NCBI RefSeq assembly: GCF_000423325.1
Contig: NZ_AUHT01000007.1
Span: 237,253 to 301,252, forward strand
Source: Lysobacter defluvii IMMIB APB-9 = DSM 18482
GTDB taxonomy: Bacteria; Pseudomonadota; Gammaproteobacteria; Xanthomonadales; Xanthomonadaceae
Direction of reading: 5' to 3'
DNA: 64,000 bases
Every line of letters begins with the position of its first letter. Within the stretch, counting starts at the first letter, position 1. A program made the position numbers and the translations under genes. Shown piece after piece: positions 36,473-48,000 of the stretch. The notes below the pieces were generated by a model that did not search any database, was not told the DNA's origin, and saw only the letters and a list, made by a program, of their open reading frames with translations.

Positions 36473-36709
36473 ATGGCCCGTGTATGCCAAGTCACCGGCA
36501 AGCGTACGACGACCGGCAACAACGTCTCGCATGCCATGAACAAGACCCGCCGCCGCTTCATGCCCAACCTGCATGAGCGCCGCTTCTGGGTCGCCAGCGA
36601 GAACCGCTGGATCAAGCTCCGTGTTTCCACCAAGGCCCTGCGCACCATCGACAAGAACGGCATCGACGCCGTCCTCGCCGACCTCCGTGCCCGCGGCGAA
36701 AAGATCTGA
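36473..36709 (+). CDS. rpmB: 50S ribosomal protein L28
   Basis: A 78-aa ribosomal protein: [37 protein letters not shown] and [26 protein letters not shown] lies 6 bp upstream of the ATG. It is co-transcribed with rpmG, 13 bp downstream, as in most proteobacteria. Confidence 0.97.
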   Translation: MARVCQVTGKRTTTGNNVSHAMNKTRRRFMPNLHERRFWVASENRWIKLRVSTKALRTIDKNGIDAVLADLRARGEKI

Positions 36710-36722
36710 GGAGGACTGACCC

Positions 36723-36887
36723 ATGGCTTCCAAGCGCGACAAGATCCGCCTGATCTCCTCGGCCGGAACCGGTCATTTCTACACGACCGACAAGAACAAG
36801 AAGAACACCCCGAACAAGATGGAGATCAAGAAGTACGATCCCGTCGTTCGCAAGCACGTGATCTACAAGGAAGGCAAGATCAAGTGA
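36723..36887 (+). CDS. rpmG: 50S ribosomal protein L33
   Basis: A 54-aa protein reading [20 protein letters not shown] then [20 protein letters not shown] and ending [11 protein letters not shown]. It lacks the CxxC zinc ribbon, the usual zinc-independent L33 form of this lineage. GAGGAGG precedes the ATG. It follows rpmB by 13 bp. Confidence 0.97.
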   Translation: MASKRDKIRLISSAGTGHFYTTDKNKKNTPNKMEIKKYDPVVRKHVIYKEGKIK

Positions 36888-36927
36888 CGCATTGGCGCGC
36901 CTGCGCGTAGCGCAGTCGCCTTTGCCA

Positions 36928-36958
36928 ACGCGTCATCCCCGCGAACGCGGGGATCCAG
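36928..36958 (+). repeat. REP-like palindrome, copy 1
   Basis: A 31-bp element with core TCATCCCCGCGAACGCGGGG, whose CCCCGCG/CGCGGGG arms form a 7-bp stem. An identical copy begins 39 bp later. Confidence 0.85.
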
Positions 36959-36966
36959 CTTTCCCG

Positions 36967-36997
36967 ACGCGTCATCCCCGCGAACGCGGGGATCCAG
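36967..36997 (+). repeat. REP-like palindrome, copy 2
   Basis: Identical 31-bp direct copy of the element at 36928, separated by 8 bp (TTTCCCG-type spacer). Two hairpins in the same orientation lie after rpmG. Confidence 0.85.
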
Positions 36998-37037
36998 ACC
37001 GCTCCCGCAAGGCCTCCCGCCCCCCCGGAGCAAGAAG

Positions 37038-37062
37038 AAGCCCGCCCACCGGCGGGCTTTTT
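37038..37062 (+). terminator. Rho-independent terminator of rpmB-rpmG
   Basis: AAGCCCGCC-CACC-GGCGGGCTT stem followed by a T-run and TCG, 150 bp after rpmG. Confidence 0.9.
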
Positions 37063-37124
37063 CGTTCCCGCCTTCATCGTTCCGGCGCCGCGCCGCCGCC
37101 AAGGCGGCCGATCGCAAACAAGAA

Positions 37125-37148
37125 GAGCCCCGGCCAAGGCCGGGGCTC
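37125..37148 (-). terminator. terminator of the S8 protease gene
   Basis: GAGCCCCGGCC-AA-GGCCGGGGCTC, an 11-bp stem. On the minus strand it is followed by TTCTTGTTTG. It lies 40 bp past the protease stop. Confidence 0.8.
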
Positions 37149-37187
37149 CCTCGCCGCATCCGTGCGGCAACCAGTCCTTTCAGTGGA

Positions 37188-39050
37188 TCAGTGGCGCGCC
37201 TGCAGCGAGACCCCGCTGAACGCCCGCTCGCCCACCACCAGGATGTAGTACGTGGTGGCTTCCGGACGCACGATGCGCACGGTCTCGTTGTTGCCCGGCC
37301 GGGTCGAGGCGCGGTCGTGGTCCTCGACGGTCGGGGCTTCGCCGGCGCTGACGTACACGCTCACGTCGCCGCGGCCGCCGTAGGTCACCACGCTCAGCAG
37401 GCTCTCGCCGGCCGGCACCTCGATGCTGTACAGCGTGCTGCTGCCCGCGGAGCCGGACAGGCCGGTCAGGGCAACCCCGTTGGTCAGCTCGATGGCGTCG
37501 GGCTCGCCCGGGTCACCCGGGTCGCCCGGATCGCTGCCGAGGGCCAGCTCCAGTGCACCCGGCGCGTCCAGCAGGCCCGCACCGATCGGGCGGTCCGGAT
37601 TGGACGGGAACGGGCGGACGCTATCGATCAGCAGCTCCTGCAGTTCGGCGGGGCTGAGCGGATCTCCGCCGGCGGCGACGACCGCCGACTGCACCATTGC
37701 AGCGACGCCGGCCACGTGGGGCGACGCCATCGAGGTGCCGGACATGCCGACGTAGGTCGGGTCGCCCAGGTCCGGCGAGGTGTCGGAGCTGTTGCTGGCC
37801 TGCCAGACGTAGCCGTTGGGGTTGCCATCCGCGCTGCCGCCACCACCCGGCGCGGTCAGGTGCACGAGCGAGCCGTAGTTGGAGTAGGACGCGCGGCCAC
37901 CGTTGATGCGCCCTGCGGCGACGACCATTACGTTGTCGCAGTTGGCGGGCGAGAAGTTGGACACGTCCGCGTTGGAGTTGCCGGCGGAGGTGACCACCAG
38001 GCTGCCGAGGCTCCTGGCCAGGGCGAAGGCGTCCTGCTCGGACTGCAGGCACGCGCCCGAGCCGCCGAGGCTGAGGTTGATCACCTCGGCCGGGTTCTCG
38101 TTCATCGGGATCCCGGGCACTTCGCCACCCGCCGCCCACACCACCGCGTCAACGACGTCCGAGGTGTAGCCGCCGCAACGGCCCAGTACCCGGAGCGGGA
38201 GGACCTGCGCGTCGTGCGCGGTACCGGCCATGCCGAGGCCGTTGTTCGTCAGTTCGGCGACGGTGCCGGCCACGTGCGTGCCGTGGAAGGAGCTGGTGCT
38301 CACCCGGCACTCGGCCGCATCGTCATTCCAGTCGCCGTAATCGTAGGCACCCGGCACGCGGTCGTCGGTATCCCGGCGGGACACGAAGGCATCGCTGATG
38401 AAGTCGTAGCCCTCGAGCATGTTGGCGTCCATGTCGGGGTGCGGGACGATGCCCGTGTCCACCACCGCGACGACCGTGCCTTCCCCCGTCGAGACATCCC
38501 ACGCGTCCTCGGCATGGATGCCGCCGGGGGTGTCCTGCAGGTGCCAGTTGTACTGGGCGTAGTACGGATCGTCCGGCACCAGCGAGGGCTGGACGTCGGA
38601 CCGGACCTGCGCAACGCCGGTGTGGTGGACCATCCGGTCGACCTCGACCCGCTCCACGGCCGGGTCGGCACGCAGCTCGCGGATGACCGCATCCAGCTGC
38701 GCGGCGTCCAGCTTGCGGGACAGCTTCACCACGTCGGAACCGATCGACATGGTGCGGACGTGGCGCGCCTCGGGCGCGGTGGCACCGGCGGCGGCACTGT
38801 TGCGCACCAGCCGGGAGCCCAGGGCGCGCTTGGCGGCGGCCTGGACGGACTGGGCCTTCACCGCCGGGGCGGCGCGCTTGTCACGGTACTTGACGATCAG
38901 GCGCGTACCGGCGTCGGCCTCGGCGGCCGGGGCGGGCATCGGGCGGACCTCCAGCGGCGCCTGGCCGGCGGCGAAGGCGGGTCCGGCGACAGCGGCGGCG
39001 ATCACCGATGCGAGCAGGGATACGCGAAGGTTTTTGGTGTTCACGGTCAT
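37188..39050 (-). CDS. secreted subtilisin-family (S8) serine protease with PPC domain
   Basis: A 620-aa exported pre-pro-protease. The signal peptide is SLLASVIAAAVAGPAFA; a pro-region with LIVKYRDKRAA follows, to about residue 160. The catalytic triad is Asp in VVAVVDTGIVPHPDMD, His in SSFHGTHVAGT and Ser in GMSGTSMASPHVAGVA, with Asn of the oxyanion hole in TSAGNSNADV. A Gly/Asp/Pro linker (SDPGDPGDPGEP) leads to a C-terminal PPC-type beta-domain (VALTGLSGSAGSSTLYSIEV). It begins 46 bp after the giant adhesin stop on the same strand, so the two may be one operon. Confidence 0.94.
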   Translation of the reverse strand: MTVNTKNLRVSLLASVIAAAVAGPAFAAGQAPLEVRPMPAPAAEADAGTRLIVKYRDKRAAPAVKAQSVQAAAKRALGSRLVRNSAAAGATAPEARHVRTMSIGSDVVKLSRKLDAAQLDAVIRELRADPAVERVEVDRMVHHTGVAQVRSDVQPSLVPDDPYYAQYNWHLQDTPGGIHAEDAWDVSTGEGTVVAVVDTGIVPHPDMDANMLEGYDFISDAFVSRRDTDDRVPGAYDYGDWNDDAAECRVSTSSFHGTHVAGTVAELTNNGLGMAGTAHDAQVLPLRVLGRCGGYTSDVVDAVVWAAGGEVPGIPMNENPAEVINLSLGGSGACLQSEQDAFALARSLGSLVVTSAGNSNADVSNFSPANCDNVMVVAAGRINGGRASYSNYGSLVHLTAPGGGGSADGNPNGYVWQASNSSDTSPDLGDPTYVGMSGTSMASPHVAGVAAMVQSAVVAAGGDPLSPAELQELLIDSVRPFPSNPDRPIGAGLLDAPGALELALGSDPGDPGDPGEPDAIELTNGVALTGLSGSAGSSTLYSIEVPAGESLLSVVTYGGRGDVSVYVSAGEAPTVEDHDRASTRPGNNETVRIVRPEATTYYILVVGERAFSGVSLQARH

Positions 39051-39096
39051 GCCTTTCGATCTCCGGTTGAAACTGTCGTGTAGACGGAGGGACGGG

Positions 39097-42000
39097 TCAC
39101 CAGCCGAAGCCGACGCCCGCGCCCACCGAGGTGTCGTCGCCGCTGAATGCGCCGCCGATGGTCATCGTTGCGCGGTCCGAGATCGCGCGCTGGTAGCCGA
39201 CCGACAGGGCCGACTCGCCGCCCTGGTAGCCCACGCCCACGCCGATCCTGTTCTGGGTCCGCACGCCGGCCGCGCTGGTCGCCATGTTCAGCATCGCCGC
39301 GCTCATCGCACCCATCTGGTCGAAGCGCTTGTCGACCTCGTAGAAGCGGTGGTCGACCTGGGCCCGCAGGGTGTTGAAGTCGTCGTTGAGGACGGTGAAC
39401 CGCTGGTCGGTGTAGGCGTTCGCCGAGCTCAGCGTCTGGGCCGCGGTGGTGTCGGTGTAGGCGTTGGCGGAGTTGAGCGTGCGCGTGGCGCCGGCATCGG
39501 CGTAGGCCTGTGCCGAGGTCAGCGTCGCCGCGTCGCCGGACTGGACCTGGCCGACGTTGGCCGCGTCCGTGGCCGCCGTCCCCGCCGCCACGTTGGTGAC
39601 CCGGCGCTGGTTGTCCGCCGAGCCCACCGAGACGGTGTTGGCCTCGTCGGCGACCGAACCCTGGCCGAGCGCCACCGCACCTTCCGCGGTGACAGCCGCG
39701 CCCTGGCCGAGCGCGGTGCCGCCGGTGGACTCCACGCTGGTGTTGGCACCGATCGCAACCGCGTTGCTGGCTTCGGCCGCGACGTAGCTGTCGGTGCCCA
39801 GCGCGGTGCTGTTGGCGGCGTTCACCGTGGCGTTGTTGCCGATCGCGATGTCGCCGTCTTCCAGCGCGTGGGCGTTGTTGCCGGTCGAGAGGCCCTCACC
39901 CGAACCGCGCACCAGCGCCCGGCCCGGCTCCCCCTGCGGACCCACCGGACCGGTGGAGCCGACCGGACCCTGCGGACCCTGCGGACCCTGCGGACCCGTC
40001 GGACCCGTCGGACCCGTCGGACCCGTCGGACCGGTCGGACCCGTCGGACCCGTCGGGCCGGGCACCACCTGGATGTTGTCGATGGAACCCTGGAGCTGGC
40101 TCAGGCGCATGTCGACCGCCGCGAACGCCGAACCGACGTCGCCGTATCCGGTGCCCTGGATCATGTAGCTCGGCGCGGTGAAGACGCCGCCATTGAAGCC
40201 GGCACCGCCTCCGAGTGCCGCCGCCATCGCCCCCATCTGGCCCATGTTGACCGCGTCGGTCACCATGGTTCCGGCCGCGACGTTGGTGATCTGGCGCTCG
40301 GCACCCTCGTAGCCCACCGACACGGAGTCCTCCCGGTCCGCGATCGAATCGCGGCCGATGGCCACGCTGTCGGCCGAGACCGCCACGGCGCCCTGGCCGA
40401 TGGCCGTGGCACCCGCCCCGACCGCGAGGCTGTCACCGCCAACCGCGGTCGTGTCGAGCCCGGCACCGCGGGCGCTGTTGCCCACCGCGGTGCTGTTGCG
40501 GCCGTTGGCGGTGGACATGCTGCCCAGCGCGGTCGAGAACAGCCCGGACGCGTCGGCCGCATAGCCCAGGGCCACGCTGGTGATGCCGCTGGCGGTGCTC
40601 TCCGCGCCGACCGCGGTGGACAGGTCGCCGGTCGCGGCGGCGTAGAAGCCGCTCGCGGTCGACTCTTCCCCGGCCGCCTCGGCCAGTGCACCCGTCGCCA
40701 CCGCACCGTCGCCGCTGGCGATCGCCGCCGCACCGGTGGCCGTTGCGTACAGGCCGGTGGCCTCGCTCTCGGCACCGCTGGCGGTGGCGTACTCGTTCAT
40801 GGCGATGCTCGCGGAGCCGACGGCGGTCGCGTAGTCACCTTCGGCAAGTGCACCGGACCCGGCGGCGAGCGACTCCTCGCCGGTCACCGTGGCCGAGCCC
40901 TCTCCGCTGGCCTGGAAGAACCGGCTGGTCTGGCCGGCCACGTCCGCGACCGCCTCCAGCTGGGCGAGGTTCACCGCGTCGGTCGCCTCGGTGCCCGCGG
41001 CCACGTTGGTGATCTGCCGTTCGTTGCCGACATCGCCCACCGAGACGCTGTTCTCGCGCTCCGCCAGCGAGTCCGCACCCAGCGCGACGCTGTTGTCGGC
41101 CACGGCCATCGCGGCGTTGCCGAGCGCAGTGCTGTTGAGCCCCGCAGACCAGGCGCCACCACCCACTGCGGTGGAGTACGCGCCCGAGGCCTCGGTCGGC
41201 AGGAACCCGAACAGGGTTCCACCCACCGCGACGCTGTTGGTACCGCTTGCGATGGAGTCGGCACCCACGGCGGTGCTGTCGGACCCGCTTGCGGTGCTGT
41301 AGCTACCCAGCGAGGTGCTGTTGAAGCCGCTGGCCGTGGCCGCCGAACCCACCGCCGTGGCGTAGTCGTCGCCGGCGAAGGCTCCGTAGCCGATGGCCGT
41401 GGAGAGGAACCCGGTCGACTCGGCGAAGCTGCCGAAGGACGCCGAGCCGTCACCGGAGGCGATGCTGCTGTAGCCGTTGGTGGTGGCCTGCACCCCGTCG
41501 GCGACTGCAGCGGTGCCGGTCGCAGTGCTGAAGGCGCCGTTGGCCTGGGCACCCGCGCCCAGGGCGACCGCCCCCATCTCGTTGGCCTGGGTCGGCCCGC
41601 CCTCCAGGATCACCTCGCCGGTGGCCTCGTCGACGATGTAGAGCTCACCGCCGACCGCCACGCTGGAGTCACCGGTCGCGGTGGCTCCGCTGCCGCTGGC
41701 GACCGAGTTGTCGCCGATCGCGCTGGCATTGAAGCCGCTGGCCGTGGCGTACTCACCCGCCGCCATCGCCCCGCTGCCGAAGGCCGAGGCCCCGGTCCCG
41801 ATCGCGCTGCTGGCCGAGCCGACCGCCGTGCCGAAGTCGCCCTCGGCCATGGCGTCGGAGCCGGCCGCCACCGCATCCTCGCCGGTTACGAAGGCCTCGC
41901 CGTCGCCGGTGGCCTTGAAGTAGCGGTCGGTGTTCTCCGCCACCTCGGCCACGGCCTCGAGCTGGTCCAGGTTCACCGCATCGGTGCCCTCGGTACCGGC

Positions 42001-45000
42001 CGCCACGTTGGTGATCTGGCGCTCCATGCCGGCGTCGCCGACGGACACGGTGTTGTCGCGGTCCGCGTAGGAGTCCGCACCGAGCGCGACGCTGTTGGCC
42101 GCCGGAGCGAAGGAGTTCGCACCCAGCGCGACGGAGTAGCCTCCGCTCGCGTAGCTGTTGTGGCCGATCGAGGTGCTGAACACCCCGGTGGCCCAGGCGC
42201 CGTTGCCGAAGGCCGCGCTGCCTTCGCCGCTGGCGCGGGTGCTGATCAGGCCGAAGAAGGTGGTGCCCCCGACCGCGGTGCTCTCCGCGCCGGTCGCCTC
42301 CGAGTACTCGCCGACCGCGGTGCTGCCGCCGCCGCTGGCAGTGGCCGCCGCACCGACCGCGGTGTCGTAGTCACCCGACGCCACGGCGCCGTAGCCGAGC
42401 GCGGAGGAGAGGAAACCGTTGGATTCGGAGAAGCTGCCGAAAGCCGACGCGCCGTCCGCCCCGGCGTAGCTGCTGTAGCCGACCGCGGAGGCCTGGGTGC
42501 CGTCGGCGATCGCGCCGGTGCCGTTGGCCAGGCTGAAGGCGCCGTTGCCCTGGGCACCGGAGCCCAGCGCGACGGCACCCATTTCGTTAGCCTGGGTCGG
42601 ACCTCCCTCCAGGATCACCTCGCCGGTGAGCTCGTCCACGATGTAGAGCTCGCCGCCGACCGCGACGCTGGAGTCGCCCATCGCCTGGGCGTTGCTGCCG
42701 CTGGCGACCGAGTTGTCGCCGGTTGCGGTCGAGCCGTAGCCGGTTGCCAGCGCGTACTCGCCCTCGGCGAACGCGCCGGCACCGAACGCCGAAGCGCCAA
42801 CGCCCCAGGCAGTGCTTCCGGCGCCCATCGCGGTCGCCATGTCGGCACCCGCGAACGCGTCCGAACCGGCTGCCGTGGCGTCCTCGCCCTCGACCGCGGC
42901 CTCGCCCTCGCCGCTGGCCTTGAAGTACCGGTCGGTGTTCTCCGCGACCTCGGCCACCGCATTGAGCTGGTCGAGGTTCACCGCGTCGGTGCCCTCGGTA
43001 CCGGCCGCCACGTTGGTGATCTGGCGCTCGCCGCCGACCTCGCCCACCGACACGCTGTTCGCGCGGTCGGCCACCGAGCCGGCACCCAGCGCCACGCTGT
43101 TCTCCGCAGCCGCGTAAGCACCGTAGCCCAGTGCCGTGGAGTCGGCCTCCGCCGCCCAGCTGGCGGCGCCCAGGGTCGTGGACCCGTCACCATCGGCGCT
43201 GCTCATCCAGCCCACGGCGGTGCTCTCGTCGCCGGACGCCCAGGCACCGGCACCCAGGGCCGACGCTCCGTCGCCCGTGGCCTCGGTGGAGAACAGGCCG
43301 AACCCGGTTCCGCCGACCGCGACGCTTTCGGCGCCACTGGCCTCGCTGTACTCACCGACCGCGACGCTGCCCGCGCCACTGGCCAGGGCCGCGACGCCCA
43401 CCGCGGTTGCGTAGTCGCTCCCGGCATCCGCGCCGTAGCCGATGGCCGTCGACTGGTAGCCGCCGGCCGAGCTGAAGCCACCGTAGGCCGACGAGTAGTC
43501 GCCCGTCGCGGAGCTGCTGTAGCCCGAGCCGATCGATTGGCTGCCCTCGGCGACGGCCGCGGCACCTACCGCGGTGCTGAGGAAGCCACTCGCCTGGGCG
43601 CCCGCGCCAAGGGCGCTGGCACCGAAGTCGGACGCCATCGTCGTCTGCTCGAAGATCACCTCGCCGGTGACCGGATCCTCGTAGTAGAGGGATCCGCCGA
43701 TCGCGGTGCTCGAGTCCGCCTCAGCCGTCGCGTTGAAGCCCGAGGCGGTGGCAAACACGCCGAATGCACTCGCGCCACTGCCGAAGGCGGAGGCGCCCAG
43801 TCCAACCGCTGCGCTGGTGGAACCCAGCGCGGTGGTGAAGTCGCCGTCGGCAAAGGCGTTCGAGCCGGCTGCCACCACGTCCTCTCCGAGGACGAAGGCC
43901 TCGCTCTCGCCGGTCGCCTTGAAGTAGCGGTCGGTGTTCTCCGCCACTTCGGCCACCGCGTTGAGCTGGTCGAGGTTCACCGCGTCGGTGCCCTCGGTAC
44001 CGGCCGCGACATCGGTGATCTGGCGATCGCCGACGGCCACGGTGTTCTCGCGGTCGGCGACCGAACCCTGGCCCAGCGCGACGCTGCCGTCGGCCGAGGC
44101 CGAGGCGTCCGCACCCAGTGCCAGCGCGTTGTCGCCCGAGGCCGTCGACCAGCTACCCACGGCCGTGCTGTTGTAACCCGGGACCCAGGCCGCCGCACCC
44201 ACCGCGGTCGCATAGTCGCCGGTGGCCTCGGTAGGAAGCAGGCCGAAGAAGCTGGAGCCGCCGACCGCCACGCTGTTGTAGCCGGTGGCCAGTGCGCCCT
44301 CGCCGACCGCCACGGCCGACTCGCCGCTCGCGGTCGAGGCAAAGCCCACCGCGGTGCTGCCGTCGGCCGAGGCCGCTGCACCGTAGCCCAGCGCGCTGGC
44401 GCCGAAGCCACTGGCGTCGCTGAAGCCGCCGAAGGCCGCGCCAGCGTCTCCCGAGGCCGAGCTGCTGTAGCCGTTCGCCGTGCCCTGGAGGCCATCGGCC
44501 ATCGCGGCCGTACCCGTCGCGGTGCTGAAGGCACCGTTGGCCTGGGCGCCCGCGCCCAGGGCGACTGCCCCCATCTCGTTGGCCTGGGTCGGCCCGCCGT
44601 CGAGGATTACCTCGCCGGTGAGCTCGTCGACGATGTAGAGCTCGCCGCCGACGGCGACGCTGGAGTCGCCCGTCGCCTGGGCGTTGCTGCCGCTGGCGAC
44701 CGAGTTGTCGCCGGTTGCGGTCGAGCCGTAGCCGGTAGCCAGGGCGTACTCGCCCTCGGCGAACGCACCGGCACCGAAGGCCGAGGCGCCCACTGCCCAG
44801 GCCGAGCTGCCCGCGCCGATCGCGGTCGCGTAGTCGGCTCCTGCGTTGGCGCCGGAGCCGGCCGCAGTAGCGTCCTCGCCCTCGACCAGGGCCTCGCTGT
44901 CGCCGGTGGCCTTGAAGTACCGGCCGGTATTCTCCGCGACCTCCGCCACCGCATTGAGCTGGTCGAGGTTCACCGCGTCGGTGCCCTCGGTGCCCGCCGC

Positions 45001-48000
45001 GACGTTGGTGATCTGGCGCTCGCCGCCTGCGGAACCAACCGAAACGCTCATCTCCCGGTCGGCGACGGATCCGGCACCCAGCGCTACAGAGTTCAGCGCC
45101 CCGGCTTCGACGGTCGCACCAGCACCAATCGCGATCGCGCTCTCCGCATTGGCGAGGCTGTTTGTACCCACCGCAATGGCGTGGATGTCGTTGCCAAGTG
45201 CCTGGTGGCCCAGCGCTATGCTGTAGTTGGCGTAACCGAAGGCGCCCCTTCCGATCCCGATGGAGCTGACGCCCGGCGACCAGCTTCCGGAGCCGATGGA
45301 GACCGAACGGCGGCCAGTCGCAAAAGAATCGATCCCGAGAGCCGTCGCCTCTTCGCCGGTTGCCCAGGCGAAGCTGCCGAACGCGGTCGACCCATACTGC
45401 GTCGCCCACGCGTAGCTGCCGGTTGCGGTGCTCTGCTCACCATTCGCGCGGCTGTTGTCGCCGAGCGACACGCTGTAGTCACCCAGCGCCTGTGCCTTGT
45501 TCCCGGCAGCCAGGGTGAACGCCCCGAGCGCACGGGCCCCATAGCCCAGCGATGCCGCATAGGTTCCCGTGGCCTGCGCTCCTGCACCGACTGCAGTGCC
45601 GTAGTCGCCCGCCGTGGCACCGACCATGACGGGATTGCCGTCCTCGTCGGTTACGGGCCAGCCGAACTCATCGAAGGCTTCGCCCTGGCCTCCCACGGCC
45701 GTGCTGGCGATGCCCTGCGCATCCGCACTGGCACCGAACGCGGAACTGTTCACGCCCGAGGCCGTCGCGTTGAACCCGCTGGCAGTGGCAAAGTCGGCCA
45801 TCGCCATGGCGCCGCTTCCGACTGCCGAGGCGCCAGTACCGAATGCACTGCTGCCTGCGCCGAGTGCCGTGGCGTAATCGCCAGCCGCGAGCGCATCCGA
45901 GCCCGCCGCGGTGGCGTCCTCGCCGTCGACGAGAGCTTCTCCGTCACCCGTGGCCTTGAAGTAGCCGGTGTGCTCGGTCGCTTCTTCCAGCTGCGCGAGG
46001 TTCACCGCATCGGTCGCTTCCGTGCCGGCCGCGACGTTGGTGACCTGGCGCTCGTTGCCGACGTCACCGACGGAAACCGTATTCGCCCGGTCGGTGTAGG
46101 AGTCCGCACCCAGCGCGACGCTGTTCTCCGCGTCCGCGTAGGCCAGGAAGCCGACCGCCGTGGAGTCCACCGCCGCGGCGTAGCTGCCGCTGCCCAGTGC
46201 GCTCGCTCCGTCCGAGTCGGCGGTGGCGAGGGTGCCCAGTGCACTGGCCTGCACGCCCGACGCTTCGGCCAGGGTGCCCGTGGCGGTGGCGCCCAGTCCG
46301 GAGGCAATCGCGCCATTGCCCAGCGCGGTCGATGCCACGCCCGAAGCCTCGGTTGTCTGCAGGATCAGCCCGGGGAAGCCGATGAGCAGGTCGCCGTAAT
46401 CGGCGATGCCGCCAACCGCCAGGCCGTAGTCGCCGCTTGCATCGCTGCCATAACCGATCGCGGTGCCGTAGGTCCCAGTGACGCTGCTGAAGGCGCCCAT
46501 GGCGGTCGCATAGTCGCTGTCGACCTGGCTGCTGTAGCCCACCGAGGTGGACTGCAGGCCGTTGGCAACGGCGCCCGCACCGCTCGCGAGGCTGAAGGCA
46601 CCCATGGCCTGGGCGCCCGCGCCGAATGCCGAGGCGCCGACTTCCCCCGCCGTCGTGGTCGCGTCGAGCAGGACCTCGCCGGTGACCGGATCTTCGTAGT
46701 ACAGCCAACCGCCAACGGCGGTGCTGGAGTCTCCATCGGCAACCGAGCCGTAGCCTGAGGCGTTGGAGTACACCCCCCAGGCCATCGCGCCGCTGCCGAA
46801 CGCCGACGAACCAAACCCGTTCGCCGCGGCGGCGGAACCGTAGGCACTGCCGTAATCAGTGGCATAGGCGTTGGAACCGGAAGCGACCGCCTCGTCCCCG
46901 TCGACGAACGCCTCTCCGTCGCCGGTGGCCTTGAAGTAGCGGTCGGTGTTCTCCGCCACCTCGGCCACCTCGTTGAGCTGGTCGAGGTTCACCGCATCGG
47001 TGCCCTCGGTGCCTGCCGCAACGTCGGTGATCTGCCGGCCACCAACCGCAACGCTGTTGTCGCGGGTCGCAACGGAGTCCGCGCCGAGCGCGACGCTGTC
47101 GTCGCCAATCGCGGCGGCGTTGTTGCCGAGCGCGGTGCTGTTGAAGCCGTCAGCCCAGGCGCCGCCACCGATCGCGGTCGCGTAGTCACCGGAAGCCTCG
47201 GCCGGCCAGAAGCCGAACAGCGAGCCGCCCAGCGCAACGCTGTTGGTGCCCGTGGCCAGCGCGCCACTGCCCACGGCGACGCTCTCGCTGCCCGACGCCT
47301 CGGAATCACCACCCAGTGCGGTGCTGCTCGAGCCGCTGGCGTCGGCGAAGTTGCCGACCGCGGTGGAGTTGAATGCGCTGGCGTTGGCGAAGCCGCCCAC
47401 TGCCGTCGCGTACGAGCCGTCGGCCGACGCGGACATGCCCATGGCGGCCGACGAGTAACCCGCTGCGCTGCTGTTGGATCCCATGGCGACAGCGCCGGTG
47501 CCAGCCGCGTCAGCACCCTGTCCGGCCGCGACAGCGTTGGTGCCCGTGGCGCTCGCCGACCCTTCGCCGTTGGCCTGGAAGTACTGCGCGGTTTCCTCGG
47601 CGACTTCCGCGACCTCCTCCAGCTGGGCCACGTTCACTGCGTCGGTCGCCTCGGTGCCGGCGGCGACGTTGGTGATCTGGCGTTCGGCGCCTTCGGATCC
47701 GACCGAAATCGTGTTGGCACGCTCCGCGATCGAGTCGGATCCCAAGGCGACGGAGCCCGCGGCCAGGGCACTTGCGCCATCCCCGACCGCAACGCTTTCA
47801 ATCCCCAAGGCCCAGGAGCCGTTGCCTACCGCCGTGGAGCGTGCGCCGGTGGCTTCCGAGCGGACCCCCACCGCAGTGGACAACGCGCCGGTAGCTCGGC
47901 TGTGGGGGCCTACCGCGGTTGCCATCGATCCCGATGCCTCCGCCCCTTCTCCGCAGGCGAGGCCACCGGAAGTTGTGGTTTCGCAATCGTCAGCTGCCAC

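Larger units (their letters stand above)
36888..37187. other. 300-bp intergenic region with REP elements and two terminators
   Basis: This gap between rpmG and the convergent S8 protease holds two REP-like palindromes (36928 and 36967) and two separate terminator hairpins (37038, 37125). No gene is seen. Confidence 0.75.

Noticed and set aside
36928-36997. Two 31-bp direct repeats as a minimal CRISPR array
   Set aside because: The spacer is only 8 bp, the units are strong palindromes of REP type, and there are only two copies.
38620-46758. A 2712-codon open frame on the plus strand opposite the adhesin
   Set aside because: It is the antisense shadow of the repeat-coding adhesin gene: GC-rich codons without stops on the opposite strand. 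The predicted product is low-complexity Arg/Gly/Val-rich with no domain, while the minus-strand product has a signal peptide, YadA repeats and anchor.
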